Source: Aldehydirespirator sp965205155 (lineage in GTDB: Bacteria; Actinomycetota; Acidimicrobiia; Acidimicrobiales; Aldehydirespiratoraceae). From it: a DNA stretch of 64,000 bases. Where the stretch lies: contig OZ242033.1 in the NCBI GenBank assembly GCA_965205155.1, positions 620,001-684,000 of the forward strand, given 5' to 3'. Both the position numbers and the translations under genes were made by a program. Every line of letters begins with the position of its first letter. Within the stretch, counting starts at the first letter, position 1. Below the pieces are notes generated by a model that was not told where the DNA came from, ran no database searches, and saw only the letters and a program-made list of their open reading frames with translations. This document shows positions 8,679-16,108 of this stretch, one piece after another.

Positions 8679-11072
8679 CTAGCCGCGGACCCGGGTCTTG
8701 TCGGGGTCGTAGAACGGGTACCGCACCACCTCGGCCGCGATCCGCTTCTCGTGGCCGTCGAGCTTGCCGATCTCTACCGCGGTGCCGATCTCGGCGTGCT
8801 CGACCGCCATGCGGCACAGGGCGATGTTCTTGCGCAGTATGGGCGAGACAGTGCCGCTGGTGATCACGCCCACCTGATTGCGACCGGCGTACACACCGTC
8901 GCCGTGGGCGGCGGGTTCGCCCCCGGCCACCTCCAGGCCCACCAGCCGTCGCTGCGGGTTGTCACGGCGCTTCAGGAGGGCGTCACGGCCGATGAAGTCG
9001 TCCTCCTTGGTCTTGAGCGGCACCGTGAAGCCGATCCCGGCCTCGTAGGGGTCGGTCTGGTCGCAGAACTCGTACCCGGCGAAGATGAGGCCGGCCTCGA
9101 TGCGCAGCATGTCGAGCGCGGCCAGGCCCATGGGCACCAGGCCGTGCTCGGCGCCGGCCTCGAAGATGGCGTCCCACACCGCGGGTGCGTCCGAGGGGTG
9201 GCAGAACACTTCGAAGCCGAGCTCGCCGGTGTAGCCGGTGCGAGACACCACCAGCGGGATCCCGTCGTAGTCACCGATGCGGGCGATGGCGAACCGGAAC
9301 CATCCCAGCTCCGCGATCGTCGGCTGGTCGGGACGGGTCCAGATCACCTGATCGAGGATCCGGCGGCTGTTGGGCCCCTGGACCTGGAGGTTGTGGAGCT
9401 GCTCGGTGGAGCTGCGCACCCAGACCTGCAACCCCAGACGGGTGGCCTGCTCTCGTAGCCACACGCCGCTGTAGCCCAGCTGGCCGCCGATCCAGCGGAA
9501 GTTCTCGCGCCCGAGCCGGAACACCGTGCCGTCGTCGATCATGCCGCCGGTGTCGAGGCACATGGCGGTGTACGACACCTGGCCGTCGGAGAGCTTGCGG
9601 ACGTTGCGGGTGACGCAGGTCTGCATCAGCAACTCGGCGTCGGGGCCGGTGACCTCGTACTTGCGCAGCGGGGAGAGGTCTATGGCCGCCGCGGCCTGCC
9701 GGCAGGCCCAGTACTCCTCGATGGGGCCGTGGGCGGTGTAGGAATCGGCCAGCCAGTAGCCGCAGTACTCGCTGAAGCTGCGGGTCAACCCGGAGGTGCG
9801 GGGATGGAACCCCGTCTCCTTGGTCAGCTGTGCCTCGGAGTCTGCGGTCATGCGGATCGCCGTCGCTTTCTTGAACCGGTTGGCAGAGGGATAGACCCGC
9901 ACCGCGATGTCGGTCGGGTTCCAGGCGTTGGCCGCGTCGATGTCGTCGGGGCATGAGGTGGACACGCACACCAGGTCCTCCAGAGCTCGCAGCAGGACGT
10001 AGTCGCCCGGACGGGACCACGGCTCGTCGAGGTAGATCTGGTTGTGGTCGTCGAGGTTGGTGTTGTAGAAGAAGTTGATGGCCTCCCAGCCCCGGCGGCG
10101 GGCCACTCCGTAGGGGTCGAGGACGTCGTTGATGTTGTCGGTGCAGTTGATGTGGCCGGGGTAGCCCAACTCCTCGTAGTAGCGGGCGTTGCAGGCGGTG
10201 TTGAAGGTGTCATGGCGGCCGACGGTGTCCTGGATCACCTCGACCAGGGGCTGCATCCTGGCGTTGTAGAACTTGGAGTAGAGGCCGGGCGCCGGGCAGG
10301 TCGCTCCCATGAGGGAGCGGGTGATGGTGGCGTCGAGGCTCACGTCGGCGCCGGCGTCGAGATCGGCAACCGCGAAGCACTGGAAGTCGGAGCATTGCCG
10401 CCCTTCCACATCGACGACCTGGAACCAGTCGCCCTTGGCAACCTCGTAGGCCCTGGCGGTGCTGTGCTTCACGATGAAGTCCTGGCTGGGATCGGCCAGC
10501 GGTGCGGGCAGCAGAGGCTCGGTGGAGGCGCGGGTTGCATCGCGGCGGTGCACGAAGGCGATCAGGTCGGTGGGGGGAGAACCGCCGTGGGCCGGCATCG
10601 ACTCGCCGGGCGCGACGATCACGCAGGCGACGTCGGCATGGGCCACCATCCTGGCCCGGGCGCCGGGTGCGGTGTCGTCGCCCAGGACCCTCAATGGAGT
10701 CGCGGCCCGCAACGCGGCCAGATCCACCCCGACGCGTTCGAGCCCGACCCGCACCCGGCGGGCGTCCTGAAGCCCCGCGGAGAGGATGCCTACCGCGGCC
10801 GGATCCTCGGTAGGTCGAGCCCGACTGCCGTTGCCGTTCCCCGAAGCGTCCGCGGGGCCGAGGAGGCTGGGATCGGATCGGCCGCCGGCGTCGAATGCCA
10901 CCAGCTCGCAAGGCTGGCGACCCTCGGGATCGACAATCTCCAGCTCGTCGCCCGCGTCGAGGGCCAGGACGGTGGCGCCGCCGCCGGTCACCCGGTAGCG
11001 CTCCACTCCTGGTCCGAGCAGCAACAGCGGCGGCACCAGCCCTATGGGCTGCCCGGAGAGAGTCGTAGTCAT
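8679..11072 (-). CDS. tdm: Trimethylamine N-oxide demethylase (DUF1989 plus GcvT domains)
   Basis: A 797-residue two-domain protein. Residues about 1-400 are a urea-carboxylase-associated (DUF1989) region with conserved cysteines C227 (GRQCSDFQ), C294 (ACNARYYEE) and C310 (GHINCTDN), the sort of site that binds metal in Tdm. Residues about 430-797 are a GcvT/aminomethyltransferase fold with LRKYEVTGPDAELLMQT and ASRTGYTGE-like VVSRTGYTGELGFEVF. This is the architecture of characterised Tdm, which converts TMAO to dimethylamine and formaldehyde, with tetrahydrofolate as C1 acceptor. A frame exists upstream to 11135, but GGAGG ten bases before the ATG at 11072 and the neighbour ending at 11077 favour 11072. 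A dimethylglycine-dehydrogenase-like role is the alternative, though no FAD domain is present. Confidence 0.88.
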   Translation of the reverse strand: MTTTLSGQPIGLVPPLLLLGPGVERYRVTGGGATVLALDAGDELEIVDPEGRQPCELVAFDAGGRSDPSLLGPADASGNGNGSRARPTEDPAAVGILSAGLQDARRVRVGLERVGVDLAALRAATPLRVLGDDTAPGARARMVAHADVACVIVAPGESMPAHGGSPPTDLIAFVHRRDATRASTEPLLPAPLADPSQDFIVKHSTARAYEVAKGDWFQVVDVEGRQCSDFQCFAVADLDAGADVSLDATITRSLMGATCPAPGLYSKFYNARMQPLVEVIQDTVGRHDTFNTACNARYYEELGYPGHINCTDNINDVLDPYGVARRRGWEAINFFYNTNLDDHNQIYLDEPWSRPGDYVLLRALEDLVCVSTSCPDDIDAANAWNPTDIAVRVYPSANRFKKATAIRMTADSEAQLTKETGFHPRTSGLTRSFSEYCGYWLADSYTAHGPIEEYWACRQAAAAIDLSPLRKYEVTGPDAELLMQTCVTRNVRKLSDGQVSYTAMCLDTGGMIDDGTVFRLGRENFRWIGGQLGYSGVWLREQATRLGLQVWVRSSTEQLHNLQVQGPNSRRILDQVIWTRPDQPTIAELGWFRFAIARIGDYDGIPLVVSRTGYTGELGFEVFCHPSDAPAVWDAIFEAGAEHGLVPMGLAALDMLRIEAGLIFAGYEFCDQTDPYEAGIGFTVPLKTKEDDFIGRDALLKRRDNPQRRLVGLEVAGGEPAAHGDGVYAGRNQVGVITSGTVSPILRKNIALCRMAVEHAEIGTAVEIGKLDGHEKRIAAEVVRYPFYDPDKTRVRG

Positions 11073-11076
11073 GGCG

Positions 11077-11487
11077 TCAACGCCTCCGTCTACCCAAGGG
11101 CCCAGCGAGTCCGTGCCCTGGAGGTTTGCCTTCACCGCCGGATGCGGACACTCCGGCGAACATGTCCCAGATCAGCAGGACGACGGCCACGAGGGAGACC
11201 GCGGCCGCTATCCAGAGTCCCGATGCGGGATCGGTCTCGCCGTCGAGGATCTTCCGGATGGTGATGGCCCCGGCGAAGCCGGCGCCGATCCAGGCCGGTC
11301 GCCAGCCCACCTGGATCAGCCCTACGGTGATCAGGCTCACGACCAGGACCAACTGGCCGTCATTGACGGCGACTCCCCGCACCGACTCCGTCCCACCATC
11401 GGCTGCGGTGGTATGCCACGGCAGGAACATCACCGCGGCCGCAACGGCCGCGCAGACCTGCGCGATCCGCTTGCGAGGGATCCTCAC
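11077..11487 (-). CDS. Small four-helix membrane protein, unknown
   Basis: A 136-residue protein with four predicted hydrophobic segments: near residues 8-24, 44-62, 65-80 and 90-112, ending in a basic glycine-rich tail. I do not recognise a family. It ends four bases before tdm and is likely co-transcribed with it, so a link to amine uptake or Tdm membrane association is possible but unsupported. Confidence 0.6.
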   Translation of the reverse strand: MRIPRKRIAQVCAAVAAAVMFLPWHTTAADGGTESVRGVAVNDGQLVLVVSLITVGLIQVGWRPAWIGAGFAGAITIRKILDGETDPASGLWIAAAVSLVAVVLLIWDMFAGVSASGGEGKPPGHGLAGPLGRRRR

Positions 11488-11515
11488 GGCGTCAGGCTAG
11501 AGGCCCAAGTGCAGG

Positions 11516-11553
11516 GGCTGGCGCCGCACCGCCAGTGCGGCGCGGCGCCAGCC
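11516..11553 (-). terminator. GC-rich hairpin, possible terminator
   Basis: GGCTGGCGCCGC (11516-11527) pairs perfectly with GCGGCGCCAGCC (11542-11553), with an inner CCGCA/TGCGG alternative. It follows the last small gene of the amt cluster on the minus strand. No T-run follows, as often in high-GC actinobacteria, so termination or mRNA stabilisation are both possible. Confidence 0.5.
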
Positions 11554-11577
11554 GCCTTGAATGGGGTGAGCCAGGTG

Positions 11578-11703
11578 TCAGAAAGCCTGGATGGCGATGA
11601 TGGTGAAGACGATGCAGGCGATCGTGAAGACGATGAACGCCATCTCGATGCCCTTGTCGTGTCCCTGCTTGCCCTGGAACTCGATTTGCTTACGACGAGC
11701 CAT
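11578..11703 (-). CDS. 41-residue single-helix membrane protein
   Basis: ATG at 11703 opens a 41-residue frame: a basic, polar N-terminus (MARRKQIEFQGKQGHDKGIE) followed by one strongly hydrophobic helix (AFIVFTIACIVFTIIAIQAF) to the stop. A GGAGG ribosome site overlaps the end of the previous gene, and only one base separates them. No family recognised. Likely a small inner-membrane subunit or partner encoded with Amt. Confidence 0.6.
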   Translation of the reverse strand: MARRKQIEFQGKQGHDKGIEMAFIVFTIACIVFTIIAIQAF

Positions 11704-11704
11704 G

Positions 11705-11929
11705 TCAGTCCTCCGAGCTGTACTTGTCGGCGAGCCGGTCGGCTGCGTGGTTCAGCAGCTTGTCCTCGCGAACGGTCACGAGCAGTGCCGAGACTACCGA
11801 AACCGCGATCCCGATGATGGAGAGGACGATCGAGGGGCCTGCACCGAATACGGGGCCTTCGGCCCACGTGAAGTACGCGCCAGCCAACTCGACGCCCTGT
11901 TCCCAACTGTCGAAGGGGAAGCTGTTCAT
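11705..11929 (-). CDS. 74-residue membrane protein
   Basis: Starts MNSFPFDSWEQGVELAGAYF with one hydrophobic segment (residues about 31-52, IVLSIIGIAVSVVSALLVTV) and a charged tail ending DRLADKYSSED. A GGAGG site lies upstream of the ATG. It is the second of three tiny membrane genes after amt. No family recognised. Confidence 0.6.
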   Translation of the reverse strand: MNSFPFDSWEQGVELAGAYFTWAEGPVFGAGPSIVLSIIGIAVSVVSALLVTVREDKLLNHAADRLADKYSSED

Positions 11930-11955
11930 TCAGTCCTCCTTAGTTCTGAACGTTG

Positions 11956-12084
11956 TTAGTGGTCGTGTCGATGATCCTGTACCTCCAGCTGCGCTCGCCG
12001 GCGCTTGCCCCAGTACCCGGCGGCTGCGACCACCAGGTACATGACGGCAAGGGCGCCGATGAGCTGCAGCCATGAGGCAGACAC
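11956..12084 (-). CDS. 42-residue single-helix membrane protein
   Basis: GTG at 12084 begins a 42-residue frame, three bases after the amt stop: SASWLQLIGALAVMYLVVAA forms one helix, followed by the basic tail YWGKRRRAQLEVQDHRHDH. The tight junction suggests translational coupling to amt. No family recognised; existence rests on spacing, hydrophobic pattern and the pattern of neighbours. Confidence 0.5.
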   Translation of the reverse strand: MSASWLQLIGALAVMYLVVAAAGYWGKRRRAQLEVQDHRHDH

Positions 12085-12087
12085 CGA

Positions 12088-13476
12088 CTAGCGGTTGGCG
12101 GCCAGGTCCGCCCGCAGCGTGGCTTTGGCCGATTCCGTGGAGCCGTCGGCATGGATGATGGGCTCGTCGGCCCGGCCGAACTCCGGATAGAAGTCCGTCT
12201 CGAATTCGGCCATGTCGAGGCCCTCGACCTCCACCTCGGGCGGGACCCTCAGCAGGTTCAGCTTCTTGAGGATCCAGGACGCTACGTAGCCAGTGACGAA
12301 CGACAGCGCGAAGATCGAGGTGACGCCCACAAGCTGGCCCAGGAAGCTGGTCTCCACGCCGGCGGGGCCCGTCGGGTACCCGCTGGCGAAGATGCCAACG
12401 GCCAGCGCGCCCCACATTCCCATGAAGCCGTGGACCGACACCGCGCCGACCGCGTCGTCGACACGGGCCTTGCTCTCCAGCCAGCCGCCGATGTAGTAGC
12501 AGGCTCCGGCCGAGAAGAAGGCCAGGATCAGCACCAGGTTGGGGCTGTAGATGTCGGCGCCCGCCGATACCGCCACCACGCCGGCCAGGCCTCCGGAGAT
12601 GGTCCAGAACGGATCACCCTTGGAGAAGATGTACCCGCCGGCGAAACCGCCCGCGAAGCCCATCGTGATGGTGTAGGTGATGGCCGACAGCGTGGCCGGG
12701 TTGAAGTAGATGTTGGCCCAGCCCGGAGTGGTGTCGGCTGTGATGGCGAGGCACGCCGCGTAGAAGGCGTAGAACGCGGTGAAGATGATCATCAGCCCCA
12801 TCAGCGTGAGGTGCAGGTTGTGGGGCTTGAAAGCCCTCGTGCCGCCGTTGCTGTCGTACCTGCCGATCCTCGGACCGAGGTTGTACAGCACGCCCAGGGC
12901 GAAGATGCCGGCCACACCGTGGACCACCATCGAAGCCGCGAAGTCGTGGTAGCCGAAGTGCACGCCCAGCCAGCCTCCGTAGCTCCATCCCCAAGCCGCG
13001 GCGACGACCCATACCAGGCCGCCCATCAGGGCGGTCAGCCACAGGTAGGCCGAGATTCGGATGCGCTCGATCACCGCGCCGGACATGATCGATCCCGTCG
13101 TCCAGGAGAACAGCACGAAGGCCGCCCAGAAGACGCCGGTGATGTTGTCGCCGAGGTGCGGTCCCGCGGAGCCGTCCCACGCCAGGCCGTAGCCGTCACC
13201 GCAGAAGTAAAGCCCCGTCAGACCTGCGGGGCTTGCTCCATCGGCTGAGACTGTGAACTTCAGACCCTCCTGCATGCAGAAGTACACGTACCAGCCGAGG
13301 TAGTAGAACGTCGGCGTCACCACGGCAATCGTCATGATGTTCTTCATCGCCGTCGACATGATGTTCTTGCGGCGGCTGACGCCGGCTTCGTAGGTCATGA
13401 ACCCCACGTGCAGCAGCCACATAATGGCGACGGTGAAGAAGTAGTAAGCCTCGGTGAACACAATTGCTGTGTTCAT
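12088..13476 (-). CDS. amt: Amt-family ammonium/methylammonium transporter
   Basis: A 462-residue protein with about eleven membrane helices. Amt hallmarks are visible: the TAxVxxMxxGFMxxEAG-like start (HVGFMTYEAGVSRRKN), YHDFAASMVVHGVAG with the conserved Asp and first pore His, and VHGFMGMWGALAVGIFA with the second pore His. Amt proteins conduct ammonium and often methylammonium. No GlnK gene is beside it, unlike many amt loci. The frame opens upstream, but the ATG at 13476 follows GGGGGTGA and begins the first helix. The long cytoplasmic tail is acidic. Context with tmm and tdm suggests recovery of ammonium or methylamine released from TMA. Confidence 0.9.
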   Translation of the reverse strand: MNTAIVFTEAYYFFTVAIMWLLHVGFMTYEAGVSRRKNIMSTAMKNIMTIAVVTPTFYYLGWYVYFCMQEGLKFTVSADGASPAGLTGLYFCGDGYGLAWDGSAGPHLGDNITGVFWAAFVLFSWTTGSIMSGAVIERIRISAYLWLTALMGGLVWVVAAAWGWSYGGWLGVHFGYHDFAASMVVHGVAGIFALGVLYNLGPRIGRYDSNGGTRAFKPHNLHLTLMGLMIIFTAFYAFYAACLAITADTTPGWANIYFNPATLSAITYTITMGFAGGFAGGYIFSKGDPFWTISGGLAGVVAVSAGADIYSPNLVLILAFFSAGACYYIGGWLESKARVDDAVGAVSVHGFMGMWGALAVGIFASGYPTGPAGVETSFLGQLVGVTSIFALSFVTGYVASWILKKLNLLRVPPEVEVEGLDMAEFETDFYPEFGRADEPIIHADGSTESAKATLRADLAANR

Positions 13477-13570
13477 TGACTCACCCCCAATTCTTCTTGT
13501 CCGCTCCGACCGATCGGCCGGACCCGCCGACAATAGCACACACCTTGCCGCCGTTCCCATCGGGCTCTTT

Positions 13571-13625
13571 CCGAGGGTTCGCGAACCTTTCCCAGAGTTC
13601 GCGAGTCTTTCTCAGGGTTCGCGGC
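13571..13625. promoter_or_regulatory. Three 20-base direct repeats with TTCGCG(A) core upstream of amt
   Basis: Blocks at 13571, 13591 and 13611 share the layout AGGGTTCGCGA, AGAGTTCGCGA and AGGGTTCGCGG with exact 20-base spacing. The first contains the palindrome GGTTCGCGAACC. They lie 95-150 bases upstream of the amt start and just after the preceding gene. Regular two-turn spacing suggests cooperative binding of a regulator on one DNA face. Confidence 0.5.
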
Positions 13626-13632
13626 GGAGCGA

Positions 13633-14031
13633 CTACTCCTCGTCCGGCTGGTGGACGATGACTTGCTCGAGCTCGCCGGTATTGGCGTTGACCCAGATGT
13701 CGGCCTTGTGGAGGAAGTCCTCGGGGCCGCCCTCGGGGTCGGCCACGCTGAAGACCACCACCCACATCAACTTGGCCGGGAAGCCCTGGCGCAGCAGCTT
13801 GGCCTCTGTCTTCTCCGGGGCGAAGGCGTCGGGCTCGGCGGCCAGCGCCGTCGAGGCAGTCGCGACGGCCTGCTCCTCGTCCACCTGCCTGCCGCCGCAG
13901 CTCTGGGGAGCGAAGACGGAGACGCCCACCAGCAGCAATCCGACCGCGATCAGCAGCCTGGTGCGTCCCTGCATAGCGCGGAGTCGGCCCGGCAGACCTG
14001 CGGGCGTCGGGTCGGGCGTCGGGTCGGTCAT
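13633..14031 (-). CDS. Hypothetical membrane-anchored protein
   Basis: A 132-residue protein with a proline-rich cytoplasmic start (MTDPTPDPTPAG), one helix (residues about 25-41, LLIAVGLLLVGVSVFAP) and an extracytoplasmic domain whose end (ADIWVNANTGELEQVIVHQ) resembles PepSY-like folds in general pattern only. No family assigned. Same strand as the neighbours. Confidence 0.55.
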   Translation of the reverse strand: MTDPTPDPTPAGLPGRLRAMQGRTRLLIAVGLLLVGVSVFAPQSCGGRQVDEEQAVATASTALAAEPDAFAPEKTEAKLLRQGFPAKLMWVVVFSVADPEGGPEDFLHKADIWVNANTGELEQVIVHQPDEE

Positions 14032-14062
14032 GATTGCGGTTCCGGCGCGTCGGGAGGCGGGG

Positions 14063-14290
14063 TCAGGCCTTGTCGGGAGGGCGGACGAAGAAGCGCAGAA
14101 TTATGTATCCCAGCACGTGCGTGATGGCCACGATGCTAACCCACCACAGCATCACGTGAATCCGGTAGCCGCGCTCGCGGCACTCCCAGACCGTGAGGCC
14201 CACCGCGCCGGCGAGCAGGATCCACAGCACGAGGCTCTGGCGGACGGCGTTGCCCTCGCTGAACCAATCGAGGATGATCAGCAGGCCCAT
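14063..14290 (-). CDS. Small 75-residue membrane protein
   Basis: Starting at the ATG at 14290, preceded by AGGAGG, the protein MGLLIILDWFSEGNAVRQSL has two hydrophobic helices (about 19-35 and 46-65) and a short basic tail. A longer upstream frame would overlap the regulator gene and lacks support. Four bases separate it from the regulator. Function unknown. Confidence 0.55.
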   Translation of the reverse strand: MGLLIILDWFSEGNAVRQSLVLWILLAGAVGLTVWECRERGYRIHVMLWWVSIVAITHVLGYIILRFFVRPPDKA

Positions 14291-14294
14291 GGCG

Positions 14295-14975
14295 TCATCC
14301 TCCTGTCGCGGGCCGCGGCTCGCTGGCCGGGTACACCTTGATGGAGATGAAACGTATCGGCAACTCGACGAGCTCGACCGGGCCGTGGGCCACCTCGCCG
14401 TGGATCTGCATGGTGTCGCCCGCATCGAGGCGGTAGGCCCTGCCTCCGTAGCCGTAGTCGATCGATCCCTCCAGAACATGGATGAACTCCACGCCGGGAT
14501 GCTGGTAGAGGGGGAACACCCCGCCCCGCTCGGTGATGGTGGTGATCATCGGCTCGATAACCCGGTTGGGACCGCGAAGGGTGCCGAGATCCTGGTACAG
14601 CCGCCCCGGACCTCCTCCCTGGTGGTGGATCTCATGGCCCTCACCGGCCTTCACGATCACCAGGTCGTGCTCCTCGTCCAGGCCGCGGAACAGCGCGGTG
14701 ACCGGGACCCGGGCGGTGGCCGCGAGGCGCACGAGCGTCGACAGGCTCGGAGCGCTCTGGCCGTGCTCGATCTTGGAGAGCATCCCGAGGGAGATCTCGG
14801 CGCCGGCCGCGAATGCCGACATCGTCATGTTCAGCGACCGGCGGAACTCGCGGACCCGGCTTCCCACCACACGACACACCTCCTCGGTGGAGACCGAGGC
14901 TCCCAGGGCGTCGGCGAGGTCCCGGTCGATGCTGTCGCCGTCGGGACCGGATTGGGTGGCGTCCGCTAGGGCCAT
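14295..14975 (-). CDS. XRE-family regulator with C-terminal cupin
   Basis: A 226-residue transcription factor. Residues about 34-92 form a helix-turn-helix (VGSRVREFRRSLNMTMSAFA, then ISLGMLSKIEHGQSAPSLST). Residues about 105-215 are a cupin sensor with PLYQHPGVEFIHVLEGSIDY and GDTMQIHGEVAHGP. Such regulators sense small molecules and control nearby catabolic or amine genes. It faces the VOC/cupin/hydantoinase operon on the plus strand across a 181-base divergent region and heads the minus-strand run toward amt, so either side may be its target. Confidence 0.88.
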   Translation of the reverse strand: MALADATQSGPDGDSIDRDLADALGASVSTEEVCRVVGSRVREFRRSLNMTMSAFAAGAEISLGMLSKIEHGQSAPSLSTLVRLAATARVPVTALFRGLDEEHDLVIVKAGEGHEIHHQGGGPGRLYQDLGTLRGPNRVIEPMITTITERGGVFPLYQHPGVEFIHVLEGSIDYGYGGRAYRLDAGDTMQIHGEVAHGPVELVELPIRFISIKVYPASEPRPATGG

Positions 14976-15156
14976 TCCGAAGATAATGCCAGACCGCGAC
15001 GGGTTCAGAAATACTCGGGCCGCCAGAGCCGGTGTGGGCCGCGGCCGGCCGGGCCTTCAACCGGTGCCCGGCCCGCCACATTGGCTAACTGCTGCCGTCC
15101 GGACCTATCGTCGAGCCCGTATCGGAGGCTCCGGCCTCGGAGGAGACTGCGCAACG

Positions 15157-15630
15157 ATGATCTCAGGAATGAACCACGCGGTTCTCTATGTGCGCGATGC
15201 CCGCCGCCACCAGAGGTTCTACGCCGACGTGCTCGGTTTCGCCACCGTGATCGACGGACCCGGTGCCTACGTCTTCATGCGGGCGCCGCACTCGGAGAAC
15301 CACCACGACATCGTGTTCTTCTCGATCGGTGAGGATGCCGGCGCCTCTCAGGCCGGCCGGAGCACGGTCGGCCTGTATCACATCGCCTGGGAGGTCGGCA
15401 CCCTCGACGAGCTGGTCGAGATGCGCGAGCGGCTGATCGCAGCCGGAGCCCTGGTCGGTCAGAGCGACCACGGTCCCAACAAGAGCCTCTACGCCAAGGA
15501 TCCCGACGGCTTGGAGTTCGAGGTGATGTGGCTGGTGCCGCGGGAGCATTGGGGAGACGAGGAGCACCAGGCCATCATCCGCCCGCTCGACCTCGACGCC
15601 GACAGGGCACGGTTCGCCGCGCTCAGCTGA
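15157..15630 (+). CDS. VOC/glyoxalase-family metalloprotein
   Basis: A 157-residue vicinal-oxygen-chelate protein: MNHAVLYVRDARRHQRFYAD at the start, GLYHIAWEVG in the middle and DPDGLEFEVMW at the end, giving the expected His, His and Glu ligands. It resembles catechol 2,3-dioxygenase-like proteins. The ATG at 15157 follows GGAGGAG. The reaction is not predictable. Confidence 0.78.
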   Translation: MISGMNHAVLYVRDARRHQRFYADVLGFATVIDGPGAYVFMRAPHSENHHDIVFFSIGEDAGASQAGRSTVGLYHIAWEVGTLDELVEMRERLIAAGALVGQSDHGPNKSLYAKDPDGLEFEVMWLVPREHWGDEEHQAIIRPLDLDADRARFAALS

Positions 15631-15687
15631 TCCGCCGGGCCGGATCCAACCGACGTCGAGGGCGGGAGACGACAAGGAGCAGCGCCC

Positions 15688-16086
15688 ATGAGCATCGCCG
15701 AGAGTCTCGGCAACCCGTATTGCTACTTCCTCGACGACGACGCCTTCGTCGAGACCGCCCGTCCAGGCTTCAGGCACCGGGTGATCACCGGCGAGCACCT
15801 GCAACTCTGCTTCTGGCGCATCGCCGGGGGGTCGGCGGGCTCGGTGCTCCACAACCACACCGAGAACGAGCAACTCGGCGTCATCATGCGGGGCAAGCTC
15901 GACTTCCGCATCGGTCCCGAAGGGGCCAACGACGAGCGCATCGTGCTCAGCGAGGGCGACTCATACCTGGCGCCCCGCTCGGTATGGCACGGCGACTCGG
16001 TGTTCATTGGCGACGACGCCTACGGCGAGTGCTGGATCCTCGACGTGTTCGCCCCGCCCCGCGCTGACCTGGCCGACACGGGCTGA
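15688..16086 (+). CDS. Single-domain cupin
   Basis: A 132-residue cupin with motif 1 HNHTENEQLGVIMRG (metal His, His, Glu) and motif 2 YLAPRSVWHGD (second His). The start follows AAGGAG. It is 22 bases before hyuA and probably in the same transcript. Cupins of this type are often isomerases or accessory sensors in catabolic operons; function unknown. Confidence 0.72.
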   Translation: MSIAESLGNPYCYFLDDDAFVETARPGFRHRVITGEHLQLCFWRIAGGSAGSVLHNHTENEQLGVIMRGKLDFRIGPEGANDERIVLSEGDSYLAPRSVWHGDSVFIGDDAYGECWILDVFAPPRADLADTG

Positions 16087-16108
16087 CCGCCGGCGGACAT
16101 GCGCTGAC

